From: Sphingobium soli
GTDB lineage: Bacteria > Pseudomonadota > Alphaproteobacteria > Sphingomonadales > Sphingomonadaceae
DNA length: 62,692 nucleotides
Assembly: GCF_020782245.1 (NCBI RefSeq)
Contig: NZ_JAJGNP010000019.1
Coordinates: 1-62,692, forward strand
Reading direction: 5' to 3'
The translations under genes and the position numbers were made by a program. The notes under the pieces were generated by a model. That model was not told the DNA's origin, did not search any database, and was given only the letters and a program-made list of their open reading frames with translations. Positions 20,116-29,881 of the stretch are shown one piece after another (the stretch's first letter is position 1; every line of letters begins with the position of its first letter).

Positions 20116-21302
20116 GCTTTCGGCTCCTCACGCAGCAGATCGGCGGCGTGGATAGCGATCATCCTTTCCTCATCGGTCGGGATGACGCGGACGGCGACAC
20201 GGCTGGACGGCGCGCTGATGACTGCATCTCCTCGGAGGTTCGCGTCCGCGTCGAGGTCCACGCCGAGCCAGCCGAGCCGACCGGCGACGCGGGCGCGAAT
20301 TTCAGGCGAATTCTCGCCGATCCCGGCAGTGAACACGAATGTGTCGAGACCCCCGAGCGAGGACGCGAGAGCGCCGGCCTGGCGCGCGATCTGCCAGACG
20401 AAGAGCTCGATCGCTTCCCCAGCGGCGGGCGTTTCGCTGCCGAGAAGCGCGCGCATGTCGCTGGAGACGCCGGACACGCCCAAAAGGCCGGACTCACTGT
20501 AGAGGAGATGCTCGACTTCACGCGCCGTCATGCCCCTCTGCTGGAAAAGATAGAGCACCGCGCCCGGGTCGAGCGCGCCGCAGCGCGTACCCATCACCAG
20601 CCCGTCGAGCGCGGTGAACCCCATCGTCGTGTCGATGCTGCGCCCCCCGGCCATCGCGCAAAGGCTGGCCCCGTTGCCGAGATGCGCGGCGATCGTGCGG
20701 CCACCGCCTGTATCGGGATCGATCGAACGCAGCTGCCGCGCGATATATTCGTAGGAGATGCCGTGAAAACCGTAGCGCCGCATGCCCTCTTCGCCAAGCG
20801 CGCGCGGCAGCGCGAGGCGCGTCGCGATCGGGGGCTGGCCATGATGGAAGCCGGTGTCGAAGCAGGCGACTTGCAGCACAGCGGGGCGCAGCCTGGAGAC
20901 GGCGCGGACCGCGGCGAGATTATGGGGCTGATGCAATGGCGCCAGTGGGCAAAGCGCCTCGAGCGCGGCGAGGAGTGGCGCGTCGACCCGCGCCGGCGCT
21001 GAATAGTCGGTGCCGCCATGAACGATCCGATGGCCGACCGCGATCAGATCGTCGCCGACCGAGGCTTCGATCTCCCGCAGCAAATCCTCGAGCAGCGTCT
21101 CGTGCGTGATCGTGCCGTCTTTCGTCCAGCGCCGCTCGGCAAGGACATCCCCCTTCGCATCGCGCGCGATCAGGTGCGGCTCAAGGCCGATATTCTCGAT
21201 CTTGCCGCTCGCCAGCAAAGAGGGCTCATCAGTGCCCGGCTCGGCGTAGAGCGCGAACTTAAGGCTCGACGAACCGGCGTTGAGGCACAGGATTTCAGCC
21301 AT
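20112..21302 (-). CDS. ackA: Acetate kinase
   Basis: 396 residues. The N-terminal phosphate site CLNAGSSSLKF, catalytic HRIVHGG, FHGISYEYI and HLGNGASLC motifs are all present, at family length. It converts acetyl phosphate and ADP to acetate and ATP. ATG 21302 starts just before the motif and overlaps the upstream pta-like gene by 8 bp, so coupling to acetyl-phosphate production is very likely. It allows ATP formation when respiration is limited. Confidence 0.95.
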   Translation of the reverse strand: MAEILCLNAGSSSLKFALYAEPGTDEPSLLASGKIENIGLEPHLIARDAKGDVLAERRWTKDGTITHETLLEDLLREIEASVGDDLIAVGHRIVHGGTDYSAPARVDAPLLAALEALCPLAPLHQPHNLAAVRAVSRLRPAVLQVACFDTGFHHGQPPIATRLALPRALGEEGMRRYGFHGISYEYIARQLRSIDPDTGGGRTIAAHLGNGASLCAMAGGRSIDTTMGFTALDGLVMGTRCGALDPGAVLYLFQQRGMTAREVEHLLYSESGLLGVSGVSSDMRALLGSETPAAGEAIELFVWQIARQAGALASSLGGLDTFVFTAGIGENSPEIRARVAGRLGWLGVDLDADANLRGDAVISAPSSRVAVRVIPTDEERMIAIHAADLLREEPKA

Positions 21303-22722
21303 CGCGGCGCTGTCCCGCAACGCCGGGAGCCGCCTTGGTCGCAGCCCGCGCCAGCAGCACCGCGAGCGCGCAGGAGGCGAGGCGCGTGCGCACGCTGTCT
21401 GCCCGGCTGGTGAGGATGATCGGAGCGCGCGCGCCGAGCACCACGCCTGCGGCATCGGCGCCGCCCAGGAAGGTCAGCTGCTTTGCGAGCATGTTGCCGG
21501 CCTCCAGATCGGGCACCAGCAGGATGTCCGCCTGGCCGGCGACCGGCGAGACGATACTTTTCTCGCGCACGGCCGCCTCGCTGATCGCATTATCGAGGGC
21601 GAGCGGGCCATCGAGCAGCGCGCCTTCGATCTGGCCCCGGTCCGCCATCTTGCAGAGCGCCGCGGCATCCAATGTGGTGCGCATTTTCGGATTGACCGTT
21701 TCGACGGCGGCGAGGATCGCGACCCTGGGCTGTTCGATCCCGATCACATGGGCAAGGTCGATCGCGTTGCGCGCGATGTCGGCCTTGTCCTCAAGCGTCG
21801 GCTCGATGTTGATCGCGGCGTCGGTGATGATGAGCGGGCGCGGATAGCCGGGCACGTCCATCACATAGGCGTGGCTGATCCTGCGTTCGGTCCGAAGGCC
21901 CGTGTCGGACGATACGACCGCGCCCATGAGCTCGTCAGTATGAAGCGAGCCCTTCATCAGCAGCGCGGCTTCGCCGGCCCGCACGCGCGCGACGGCTTCG
22001 GCGGCGGCGGCGTGGCTGTGCGGGACGTCGATCACCCGGAAGGCCGCAATATCGACACCGGCGTCCTTCGCCGCATTCGTCATACGCGCCGCAGGGCCGA
22101 TGAGAATCGGAACGACGATGCCGGCGTCGGCGGCCTCAGCCACTGCGCGCATGGCGTCGGCGCTGCACGGATGGACCACGGCCGTGACGCACGCAGATCC
22201 GTCCTTGGCGCGCGCCATCAACTGGCGGAAGCGGTCGTGGCTGGCGATCCGCACGTCGGGAAGCGGCATGCGGGGCCGGCTGACTTTCTCGGTGGGCGCC
22301 TTGACCTCGGCCTGGCCGCTGATGACGGTCTCGCCCTTCTGGTTCACACAGGTGCAGTCGAGAACGATGACATGATGCTCGGCGCGCTTCTGCGCGACGG
22401 TGACGCAGGCCGTGATGGTGTCGCCGACGCCCACCGGGCGGGTGAAGCGAAGCGATTGGCCGAGATAGATCGCACCGGGCCCTGGCAGCTCGGTTCCCAG
22501 GATCGCCGAGATGAGCCCCGCGCCCCACATGCCATGAGCGATGACCCTGTGGAACATGTCCGTTTCGGCATAGACAGGGTCGAGATGCGCCGGATTCACG
22601 TCGCCTGACACCGCCGCGAAGAGCTGGATGTCGTCGGCGGACAGCGTGCGGGTGAGGCTGGCCGTATCGCCGACGGCGATCTCGTCGAACGTGCGGTTCT
22701 CGATGAGGTTGGCGGCGGCCAT
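21295..22722 (-). CDS. Bifunctional MaoC-like hydratase / phosphate acetyltransferase
   Basis: 475 residues. Residues 1-150 are a hot-dog fold with the catalytic GDVNPAHLDP motif of R-specific enoyl-CoA hydratases; residues 165-465 are a phosphate acyltransferase domain (DAAINIEPT, NPKMRTTLDAAALC). The first half can supply (R)-3-hydroxyacyl-CoA for PHA, the second makes acetyl phosphate for AckA. The fusion is known in proteobacterial PHA/acetate clusters. It lies 3 bp after phaC. Confidence 0.92.
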   Translation of the reverse strand: MAAANLIENRTFDEIAVGDTASLTRTLSADDIQLFAAVSGDVNPAHLDPVYAETDMFHRVIAHGMWGAGLISAILGTELPGPGAIYLGQSLRFTRPVGVGDTITACVTVAQKRAEHHVIVLDCTCVNQKGETVISGQAEVKAPTEKVSRPRMPLPDVRIASHDRFRQLMARAKDGSACVTAVVHPCSADAMRAVAEAADAGIVVPILIGPAARMTNAAKDAGVDIAAFRVIDVPHSHAAAAEAVARVRAGEAALLMKGSLHTDELMGAVVSSDTGLRTERRISHAYVMDVPGYPRPLIITDAAINIEPTLEDKADIARNAIDLAHVIGIEQPRVAILAAVETVNPKMRTTLDAAALCKMADRGQIEGALLDGPLALDNAISEAAVREKSIVSPVAGQADILLVPDLEAGNMLAKQLTFLGGADAAGVVLGARAPIILTSRADSVRTRLASCALAVLLARAATKAAPGVAGQRRDG

Positions 22723-22725
22723 GGC

Positions 22726-24477
22726 TCAGCGCTCCAGCACGTAGCGCCCGGGGGCATCACCGAGCGGCGGATAGTTCCGTTCGGGCGCGCCCATCGCCGG
22801 TGGGGCCGCCGCCTCGCCCGAGTGCGATCCAAGCCATGAACTCCATTCCGGCCACCACGACCCTTCGCGCACCTCGGCCCGCTCCAGCCAGGCATCGGGA
22901 CCTGGCGCCGGGCCATCCTGCATCCGTGTCGCGATGCGATAATGGCGATGAGGATGCCCGGGCTCGGAGACGATCCCGGCATTGTGGCCACCGCTCGTCA
23001 GCACGAAGCGGATCTCCGCGCCCGTCAGCATGTGGAGCTTGTGGGTCGAGCGCCACGGCGCGACATGGTCGGTTTCCGTGCCCACCATGAAGATCGGCAT
23101 GCGCAGCCCCGAGAGCGAGACCGGGTGGCCGCCGGCCTCGTAGCGCCCTTCGGACAGGTCATTGTCGAGGAACAGGCGCCGAAGATATTGCGCGTGCATG
23201 GCATAGGGCATGCGGGTGCCGTCGGCGTTCCATGCCATGAGGTCGGTCATCGGCTCGCGCTCGCCCATGAGATAGGTCGAGAGGATGCGCGACCAGAGCA
23301 GATCGTTGGACCGCAGCATCTGGAAGGCGCCGCCCATATGGCTGCTGTCGAGAAAGCCGCGCGCCCACATCATCGCATCGATCAGGTTGATCTCCGCCTC
23401 GTCGATGAACAGACCAAGTTCGCCCGGCTCGCTGAACTCGGTCTGGGCGGCGAACAGCGTGACGCTCGCCAGACGCTCATCTTCATCGCGCGCCATCGCG
23501 GCCGCGGTGATGGCGAGCAGCGTGCCGCCGATACAATAGCCGGCCGCGTGGATCTTCTCGGTGCCGGTAATCGCCTGGATGACATCAACGGCGGCCATCG
23601 GCCCAAGCAGGCGATAATCCTCCATGTCGAGATCGCGGTCGGCGCTGTCGGGATTGTGCCAGGAGATGCAGAACACGGTGTAGCCCTGCCCTACCAGCCA
23701 GCGGATGAGCGAATTTTCCGGCGACAGGTCGAGGATGTAATATTTCATGATCCATGCCGGCACGATCAATATCGGCTCCGGACGCACCGTCTCGGTTGCG
23801 GGCGCATATTGGATCAGTTCCATGACCCTGTTGCGAAACACGACCTTGCCAGCCGTGGCTGCGACCTTCTCGCCGACCCGATAGGCCTCCGTGCCCGCTG
23901 CGGGCTCCCCGCGTACCAGGCGTTCCAGGTCGTCGCAAAAAAATCGCGCACCCTCGACAAGGCATTGTCCTCCGGTTTCGAGGATGCGCTGCTGGAGCAC
24001 GGGGTTGGTCGGGATGAAATTGGTCGGGGACACCATGTCGAGCATCTGGCGGGTCGCGAACTCGACGATCGCTTCGTGGTGCCCGGTGACGCCGCTCACG
24101 CCGGTCGTCGCGGCATGCCACCATTGCTGCTGGAGCAGGAAGGCCTGCTCGATCAGGTCGAACGGATGGCGCTTCCAGGCTGCGTCGGCGAAGCGCCGAT
24201 CCTGGGGCAGCGGATCGATCGCCGGCTCGGGATCGCTGCCGGATGCGCTGCGCATGGCATAGTCGGCGAGCCGCATCAGCTTGCGCCCGCCCTTGGCGGC
24301 GAGCTGCAGCTGCCTGCCTGGCGAGCAGAGAATGTGCGTCCACCAGTCGGAAAAAGACTGCGCCAAAGTGGCGGGCGACTGGCCTGAAGTCAGCTGCGCG
24401 ATGGCGGCGAAGCTCGACCGATCCAGCGTCGTGGCCAGACCGTCCAACGGGTCAGGGATATTGCTTCGACTCTGCAC
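22726..24477 (-). CDS. phaC: Class I poly(R)-hydroxyalkanoate synthase
   Basis: 583 residues from a GTG start at 24477. GTG is chosen because AGGAG lies 7 bases upstream; an upstream frame to 24594 is remnant sequence. The lipase-like box GYCIGG carries nucleophile Cys at residue 315, with Asp in TETDHVAPW and His in GGHNAGI. It polymerises 3-hydroxyacyl-CoA. First gene of the phaC-pta-ackA-fabI operon. A perfect inverted repeat stands 56 bp upstream. Confidence 0.92.
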   Translation of the reverse strand: MQSRSNIPDPLDGLATTLDRSSFAAIAQLTSGQSPATLAQSFSDWWTHILCSPGRQLQLAAKGGRKLMRLADYAMRSASGSDPEPAIDPLPQDRRFADAAWKRHPFDLIEQAFLLQQQWWHAATTGVSGVTGHHEAIVEFATRQMLDMVSPTNFIPTNPVLQQRILETGGQCLVEGARFFCDDLERLVRGEPAAGTEAYRVGEKVAATAGKVVFRNRVMELIQYAPATETVRPEPILIVPAWIMKYYILDLSPENSLIRWLVGQGYTVFCISWHNPDSADRDLDMEDYRLLGPMAAVDVIQAITGTEKIHAAGYCIGGTLLAITAAAMARDEDERLASVTLFAAQTEFSEPGELGLFIDEAEINLIDAMMWARGFLDSSHMGGAFQMLRSNDLLWSRILSTYLMGEREPMTDLMAWNADGTRMPYAMHAQYLRRLFLDNDLSEGRYEAGGHPVSLSGLRMPIFMVGTETDHVAPWRSTHKLHMLTGAEIRFVLTSGGHNAGIVSEPGHPHRHYRIATRMQDGPAPGPDAWLERAEVREGSWWPEWSSWLGSHSGEAAAPPAMGAPERNYPPLGDAPGRYVLER

Positions 24478-24532
24478 ATTTTCGCTCCTGCTGCGGTGCA
24501 ACAAGCCCTGAAGCGCAGGAAGCCTCTGCGCA

Positions 24533-24550
24533 CTCCGTAGTCCTACGGAG
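24533..24550. promoter_or_regulatory. Perfect inverted repeat in front of phaC
   Basis: CTCCGTAG, two bases (TC), CTACGGAG: an 8-bp perfect dyad 56 bp upstream of the phaC GTG start. The half-site CGTAG recalls the boxes at 18765 and 37079. It is a likely operator for a dimeric regulator. Confidence 0.45.
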
Positions 24551-24563
24551 GGATTGCCTCGCA

Positions 24564-24857
24564 TATGCCAGCCCCAGAAGTCAGAGCTCAGCACGACATT
24601 GCTGTATGAAAAGCGGCCAAATACGATCAGGAGGCTCAGTGCGGTCGCACGGGCGAGCCAGCTATCCCGCCGAACCAGTCCCGCAATACCGGCGAAAGGG
24701 TCTGCGGGTTGCCGCCGATATGGCGAAGATCCTCCGCCAGCAGTGGCGGGCGGACTGCGAGGAAATATATCGCGAGGCCCGTCGTGAGAATGCCAAGTGC
24801 GATCAGCACCCCGGCCGCCAGAGCGGGTCTGGTCCGAGAGGCGGCCGGCGCTAACAT
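24564..24857 (-). pseudogene. Frameshifted small membrane-protein remnant
   Basis: A frame from 24857 to 24636 encodes a basic start, a membrane helix (about 13-35) and a RPPLLAEDLRHIG motif. It then stops. The shifted frame just after it (24660-24564) reads WLARATALSLLIVFGR and LSSDFWGW. The two halves together resemble a conserved membrane protein with a RP.LLPEDLR motif and an SDF.W end. The break, and overlap of the start with the cueR stop, suggest a decayed gene. Confidence 0.4.
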
Positions 24858-25249
24858 TTTCTGTCGAGACTCAGTTCGGCGATGATGGGACAATCTGGCC
24901 GCTCGTCGCCATGACAGCGCTCGGCGAGATCGACGAGGGTCTCGCGCAGGGTCGTCAGCGCTTCGGCCTTGCGCTGCAATTCCTCCGCCCGCGCCAACGC
25001 GACCCGCTTTACATCGGCGCTGCTGCGGCCCGTGTCGGCCCACAGGCCGAGCAGGGTCCGGATCTCCTCGATCGGAAAACCGAGATCGCGGGCATTGGCG
25101 ATGAACCGCAGGCGATGGAGGTCACTCTCGCCATAGTCGCGATAACCCGCTCCCCGGCGCGGCGGCGCCGGGATGAGGCCGATCTTCTCATAATGGCGGA
25201 TCATCCGCTCCGAGACCCCGCTTTGCTTCGACGCCTCCCCGATGTTCAC
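24851..25249 (-). CDS. cueR: CueR-type MerR-family copper regulator
   Basis: 132 residues. The MerR winged helix ([25 protein letters not shown]) is followed by a dimer coiled coil and a metal-binding loop with two cysteines, C112 and C120-type spacing (CHGDERPDC). Cys pair spacing fits the Cu(I)/Ag(I) CueR group. It overlaps copA by 4 bp. Its likely operator is the 19-bp-spacer promoter at 27629-27659. Confidence 0.85.
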   Translation of the reverse strand: MNIGEASKQSGVSERMIRHYEKIGLIPAPPRRGAGYRDYGESDLHRLRFIANARDLGFPIEEIRTLLGLWADTGRSSADVKRVALARAEELQRKAEALTTLRETLVDLAERCHGDERPDCPIIAELSLDRKC

Positions 25250-27603
25250 AGCGCTTTCCGGTTGAGGCGCAGCGCGTTGGTGACCACGCTGACCGAGGAG
25301 AGCGCCATGGCGGCGGCCGCGATGATCGGCGAGAGCAGGATGCCGAACAGCGGATAGAGCGCGCCCGCCGCCACCGGCACCCCGGCGACATTGTAGATGA
25401 AGGCGAAGACCAGGTTCTGGCGGATGTTGGACATGGTCGCCTGGCTCAGCCGCCGTGCCCGCACGATGCCCATGAGATCGCCCTTGAGCAGCGTCACGCC
25501 CGCGCTCTCGATCGCGACGTCGGTGCCCGAGCCCATGGCAATACCGACATCGGCGGCAGCCAGTGCGGGGGCGTCGTTGACCCCGTCGCCGGCCATCGCC
25601 ACCACGCGCCCCTCGCTTTTCAACCGCGCGACGACGGCACTCTTCTGGTCGGGCAGTACCTCGGCTTCGACATCGTCAATGCCGAGCCGCCTTGCCACCG
25701 CCTCTGCTGTGGTGCGGTTGTCGCCGGTCAACATCACCACGCGAATGCCTTCGGCCTTGAGTGCGGCCAGGGCCTCCGGCGTCGTCTGCTTCACGGGATC
25801 GGCGATTGCAAAGGCGCCGCCGACGGTGCCGTCGACGCCGATGAAGATCGCGGTGGCGCCATCCCGGCGCAGGGCGTCGGCCTGCTCCGCCAGCGCGTCG
25901 GTTGCTATGCCCTCTTCCGAGAGGAACCGCGCATTACCGAGCACGATCCGGCGGCCGTCGACGGTGCCGAGCGCGCCGCGTCCGGTGGGGGAATCGAAGT
26001 CGGTGACGTCGCTCGTGGGGATGCCGCGATCCTTGGCGGCCTCGACGATCGCCAGCGCGAGCGGATGCTCGGAGGCCCGCTCGACCGAGGCGGCAAGCCG
26101 CAGCAGTTCGGCTTCGTCGAAGCCGGGCGCCGGCACGATCTGGGTGACGGCAGGCCGGCCTTCGGTCAGCGTGCCGGTCTTGTCGACGACGAGCGTGTCG
26201 ACTTTTTCCATATGCTCGAGCGCTTCGGCATTCTTGATGAGGACGCCGAGCCCGGCGCCGCGGCCAACCCCGACCATGATCGACATCGGCGTGGCGAGAC
26301 CCAGTGCGCAGGGACAGGCGATGATCAGCACGGCGACCGCCGCAACCAGCCCGTAGGCGAAGCGCGGCTCGGGGCCCCAGATGCCCCAGGCGATGAACGC
26401 GACCACCGCGACCGCGATGACCACGGGCACGAACCAGCCCGACACCTGATCGGCCATGCGCTGGATCGGCGCGCGCGAGCGCTGCGCCTCGGCGACCATC
26501 TGGACGATGCGCGCCAGCATGGTGTCCCGGCCAACCTTGTCGGCGACGATAACGAGCGCGCCGGTCTGGTTGAGCGTGCCGCCGATCACCGTGTCGGCCT
26601 TGGCCTTGGTGACGGGCATGGACTCACCGGTGACCATCGACTCGTCGAGCGAGGAACGGCCGTCCTCGACCACGCCATCGACCGGCACCTTCTCGCCGGG
26701 ACGCACACGCAGGCGGTCGCCGACCGCAACGAGATCGAGGCTGATTTCCTCTTCACTGCCATCGGAACCGATCCGGCGCGCGGTCTTTGGCGCAAGGTTA
26801 AGCAGCGCCTTGATCGCGCCCGAGGTCCGCTCGCGCGCGCGCAGTTCGAGCATCTGGCCGAGCAGCACGAGGACAGTGATCACCGCGGCCGCCTCGAAAT
26901 AGACGGCAACCATGCCGTCCTCTCCGCGGAAGGCGGGCGGGAACAGCTGGGGCGCGAGCGTCGCGACGACGCTGTAGATCCAGGCGACCCCGGTCCCCAT
27001 CGCGATCAGGGTGAACATGTTGAGGTTGCGGGTCTTGAGCGAGGCCCAGCCACGCTCGAAGAAGGGCCAGCCCGCCCAGAGCACGACGGGTGTCGCCAGC
27101 ACGAACTGGATCCATACCGAGATCGACATCGGCACGAGGCGATGGATCGCGGGAAAGAGATGCGCGCCCATCTCGAGGATCAGCACCGGGAGGGCCAGCA
27201 TCAGGCCGACCCGGAAGCGCCGTGTGAAATCGACCAGCTCATGGCTGGGGCCGCTGTCGGCAGTCACGGTCGCGGGCTCGAGCGCCATGCCGCAGATCGG
27301 ACAGGACCCGGGATGGTCCTGCCGAATCTCGGGATGCATAGGGCAGGTCCAGATCGTGCCTTCTGGCACCGCGACTGGCGGTGCCGGCGGGCCGAGATAG
27401 CGCTCGGGATCGGCGATGAATTTTGCCCGGCAGCCCGCGCTGCAGAAATGATAGCTTTCACCGCCATGCTCGGCATGGTGCGCAGTGATCGCAGGATCGA
27501 CGGTCATGCCGCAGACCGGGTCCTTGACGCCAGCCGCTGGTTTCGCAGCGCCGTGGCTGCCGCAGCAACCGCCGCCATGCGCCGCTCCATGTGTCTCGTT
27601 CAT
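25246..27603 (-). CDS. copA: Copper-exporting P1B-type ATPase
   Basis: 785 residues. An N-terminal His/Cys-rich start (GGGCCGSH) leads into a YHS domain (about 28-72) and a heavy-metal-binding domain (TCPMHPEI...CPICGMAL, about 85-110) in place of the usual HMA domains. P-type motifs are TGES, membrane ACPCALG, phosphorylation DKTGT, SEHPLA and GDGVNDAP. It pumps Cu(I) from cytoplasm to periplasm. ATG 27603 follows AAAGGAG. It is controlled by the CueR promoter just upstream. Confidence 0.95.
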   Translation of the reverse strand: MNETHGAAHGGGCCGSHGAAKPAAGVKDPVCGMTVDPAITAHHAEHGGESYHFCSAGCRAKFIADPERYLGPPAPPVAVPEGTIWTCPMHPEIRQDHPGSCPICGMALEPATVTADSGPSHELVDFTRRFRVGLMLALPVLILEMGAHLFPAIHRLVPMSISVWIQFVLATPVVLWAGWPFFERGWASLKTRNLNMFTLIAMGTGVAWIYSVVATLAPQLFPPAFRGEDGMVAVYFEAAAVITVLVLLGQMLELRARERTSGAIKALLNLAPKTARRIGSDGSEEEISLDLVAVGDRLRVRPGEKVPVDGVVEDGRSSLDESMVTGESMPVTKAKADTVIGGTLNQTGALVIVADKVGRDTMLARIVQMVAEAQRSRAPIQRMADQVSGWFVPVVIAVAVVAFIAWGIWGPEPRFAYGLVAAVAVLIIACPCALGLATPMSIMVGVGRGAGLGVLIKNAEALEHMEKVDTLVVDKTGTLTEGRPAVTQIVPAPGFDEAELLRLAASVERASEHPLALAIVEAAKDRGIPTSDVTDFDSPTGRGALGTVDGRRIVLGNARFLSEEGIATDALAEQADALRRDGATAIFIGVDGTVGGAFAIADPVKQTTPEALAALKAEGIRVVMLTGDNRTTAEAVARRLGIDDVEAEVLPDQKSAVVARLKSEGRVVAMAGDGVNDAPALAAADVGIAMGSGTDVAIESAGVTLLKGDLMGIVRARRLSQATMSNIRQNLVFAFIYNVAGVPVAAGALYPLFGILLSPIIAAAAMALSSVSVVTNALRLNRKAL

Positions 27604-27628
27604 CGCCTTGCTCCTTTCGACGCCTGAC

Positions 27629-27659
27629 GATCTAGGGTCTGACACCGTGTCAGGGTCAA
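27629..27659 (-). promoter_or_regulatory. CueR-type promoter of copA
   Basis: On the minus strand TTGACC (-35, 27659-27654) and TAGATC (-10, 27634-27629) are separated by exactly 19 bp, the long spacer typical of MerR-family promoters. The spacer holds the dyad CTGACACGGTGTCAG. It ends 26 bp before the copA start. Confidence 0.8.
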
Positions 27660-27710
27660 TACGTAATCGCCTAAGCGGACAAATCGGCGGGCCCGTTCGC
27701 CTGGCCGCCA

Positions 27711-28385
27711 TCAGCCAAGGTCATTGGCAACCGTAAGGCCGTGGTCCTGCGCCGGTCGATGCGCCGTAAACAAGTCGATCGCGCCGGTGATGGTCAAAAG
27801 CCGAAACGTCTCGGCCACATGCCTGAAGCCGGCCGCCGCGATCAGGCCGGGGAGCACGCCGTCGGCATTGGGCCGGGTATCATCGATGCCATCGAGCCGC
27901 TGCACGGTCAGGCGGAAGGCAAGCCGCATGAAACCCTGCTGGCGGCCATAATCGGCGATCACCAGGCGCCCACCCGGGCGCAGCATGGCGAACATGGCGC
28001 GCAGGGTTGCCGCCTTCTCCCTGACCGGCATCTGATGCAGCACGAGACTCGACACGACAGCGTCGGCGGTACCCGGGGCCACGTCCCTGGCAAATCCCTG
28101 ACGCCAGTCGATATCGGCCCGCCGCACAGCGGCCTTGTGCCGCGCGATGTCGAGCGCCTCGGCATCGGGATCGAGACCGATCACCTGCGTCCTGGGCTCG
28201 GCTTGCTTGAGCATCAGCGCGAAGCTGCCGGTGCCACAGCCGACGTCGACGACCGTCTCACCGGCTTTGGGCGCCAGGGCGGCGAGCATGGCGGCACGCC
28301 ACCGCTTCTCCCGCGTCCACAGGCGGATCGCGCGATCATAGTCTTTCGTCGATCCGGTCCCGAGCGGCGGGGTGTAGGATTGCAT
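27711..28385 (-). CDS. Class I SAM-dependent methyltransferase
   Basis: 224 residues. Motif I is [13 protein letters not shown], motif II contains IGLDPDAEA, and the later [11 protein letters not shown] and [13 protein letters not shown] segments complete the Rossmann fold. The substrate is unknown; methyltransferases of this kind are frequent in copCD neighbourhoods. It lies 36 bp after copD and before copA, so it may be the third gene of the copCD unit. Confidence 0.8.
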   Translation of the reverse strand: MQSYTPPLGTGSTKDYDRAIRLWTREKRWRAAMLAALAPKAGETVVDVGCGTGSFALMLKQAEPRTQVIGLDPDAEALDIARHKAAVRRADIDWRQGFARDVAPGTADAVVSSLVLHQMPVREKAATLRAMFAMLRPGGRLVIADYGRQQGFMRLAFRLTVQRLDGIDDTRPNADGVLPGLIAAAGFRHVAETFRLLTITGAIDLFTAHRPAQDHGLTVANDLG

Positions 28386-28421
28386 TGGCTTCTCCCAACG
28401 CGAGGCGTTCGAAACGATAAA

Positions 28422-29366
28422 CTACATCGACATGGGTGGCGACAGTGTCCCCAGCCAGGCGACCAGCCCGAGAATGACGATCGCAAGACCGCCTTCGACG
28501 ACGAGGCTCGCGCGCAGCAGCGCCTGCGCCCGTGGCGCGTCCTCTTCCTCGATCGCCTGCGCAAGTGCCGGGGTCAGGCGATAACGGTTGAGCGCGGCCA
28601 GGCCCAGCATGCCGGCGAAGAGCAGCAGCTTGGCGATGAGCAGCAGGCCGTAGGTCGACTGCCCGAGAGACGCGATGTTGCCCGGGCCGACCAGGAACCA
28701 GCCGTTCACCGTCCCGGTCAGGATCAGCAGGGCGACGATGATCGTGCCGACGAGGGAGAAGCCCCGCAGCGCTTCCTCGGCGAGCATGACCCGGTCCATG
28801 TCTTCAGTGGCGAGATCATCGGTTGCGAGCCTGGTAAGAACCAGCGCAAGGAATGCGGCAAGCGCGCCGACCCAGGCGCCCGCGGCGAGCAGATGGATGA
28901 GATCGGCCCCCAGTTGCAGCCAGCCCGCCTCGCCTTCGCCGGCCGCGCCATGCCCGCTCCAGGCGAGGGTCGCGAGTGCGACCGCGCCTGCCAGAGTGGA
29001 GGCGATGAAGGCAGGACGGGATTGCCGGCGATAGAAGGGGATGGAGAGCAGAAGAACGAGGAGCGCGACGAGGCGCGCCTTCAGCGCCGTTCCCATGGAC
29101 GTGCCGTTGAACAGCTCTGCGACCATGGAAAGATCAGGCTGGGTGAGCGGCAGCCCGGTCATGGCCGCTGCCTGCAACGCGAACCCCAGCGCCGACAGCA
29201 GGAGGGCGAGACAGGCGAGACCGGCCACCATTGCTACCATCGGCAGATGCCGCTGTACCATCCGGCCGCCGCCGGGCGCATAGAGCGCGAACAGCGGCAG
29301 GCCGAACAACAGGCCGAGATCGACGTAGAGCGCCCAGCGGACGGCGACGAGTGCCACGTCGTTCAT
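28422..29366 (-). CDS. copD: Copper transport membrane protein CopD
   Basis: 314 residues with about eight membrane helices. It shows the CopD layout, with conserved LAAGAWVGALAAF and a terminal HPP-less tail. CopD works with periplasmic CopC in copper uptake or handling. It starts 4 bp after the copC stop, an obvious operon. The membrane His/Met content (YLL, MVAELFNGTSMG) is modest. Confidence 0.88.
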   Translation of the reverse strand: MNDVALVAVRWALYVDLGLLFGLPLFALYAPGGGRMVQRHLPMVAMVAGLACLALLLSALGFALQAAAMTGLPLTQPDLSMVAELFNGTSMGTALKARLVALLVLLLSIPFYRRQSRPAFIASTLAGAVALATLAWSGHGAAGEGEAGWLQLGADLIHLLAAGAWVGALAAFLALVLTRLATDDLATEDMDRVMLAEEALRGFSLVGTIIVALLILTGTVNGWFLVGPGNIASLGQSTYGLLLIAKLLLFAGMLGLAALNRYRLTPALAQAIEEEDAPRAQALLRASLVVEGGLAIVILGLVAWLGTLSPPMSM

Positions 29367-29370
29367 GGCG

Positions 29371-29748
29371 TCACTTGACGGTAAAGGCGAGATTGCCCTG
29401 GATGCGGTGCGTGTCGGTCGAGACGACGTGCCAGGCGACCTGATAGCTGCCCGCCATGAGCGGCTTGGCGAGCGTCAGCACGAGCGTCTTGTCGCCTTCG
29501 ACGGACGTCTTGAAGCCGGTTACCGCCATGCGGTGGTTGGGCATGCCGGGCATGCCGGTCATCACGATCTCGGCGCCCGACAGCTTCGGCATCAGACCTT
29601 CACTGAAGGTGAGCGTGATACGCGAAGGCGCCGAGACGCTGGCGTTCGCGGCGGGCGTCGAGGACACAAGCTTGGGATGCGCGTAGGCCGGAGCAGAAAC
29701 ACTCAGGCCGACGGCGGCGATAACTGCGAGAGGCGAAAAGAAACGCAT
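29371..29748 (-). CDS. copC: Periplasmic copper-binding protein CopC
   Basis: 125 residues. A signal peptide ends at AYA-HPKL, so the mature protein begins with His1, the Cu(II) ligand. The MTGMPGMPNHRM segment gives a Met cluster, and DTHRIQG has the other His. The beta-barrel is complete. It heads copC-copD-methyltransferase and has an ECF-type promoter 32 bp upstream. Confidence 0.93.
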   Translation of the reverse strand: MRFFSPLAVIAAVGLSVSAPAYAHPKLVSSTPAANASVSAPSRITLTFSEGLMPKLSGAEIVMTGMPGMPNHRMAVTGFKTSVEGDKTLVLTLAKPLMAGSYQVAWHVVSTDTHRIQGNLAFTVK

Positions 29749-29779
29749 TGGAACATTCTCCTGTAGATCCCATGAGACA

Positions 29780-29805
29780 ATACGCAGCCCGAGCCCCCAC
29801 CCCTC
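29780..29805 (-). promoter_or_regulatory. ECF-type promoter of copC
   Basis: Minus strand: GAGGGG (29805-29800), 15 bases, CGTAT (29784-29780). The -10 box is 32 bp before the copC ATG. It is back to back with the promoter of the anti-sigma gene, with 25 bp between them. Confidence 0.75.
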
Positions 29806-29830
29806 GCAATTATTCTTTTCAATCTACAGC

Positions 29831-29856
29831 AAGGGTTCCTGGACCATCGTGCGTAT
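29831..29856 (+). promoter_or_regulatory. ECF-type autoregulatory promoter (module 1)
   Basis: Plus strand: AAGGGT (29831-29836), 15 bases, CGTAT (29852-29856), 26 bp before the anti-sigma ATG. It differs from target promoters in having AAGGG instead of GAGGG, a feature shared with the second module's promoter. Confidence 0.75.
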
Positions 29857-29881
29857 TGAAGGATGAAGACGGAGAAGCACC

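Noticed and set aside
22942..24387. A 481-codon plus-strand frame opposite phaC
   Set aside because: Antisense shadow caused by high GC; phaC motifs are on the minus strand.
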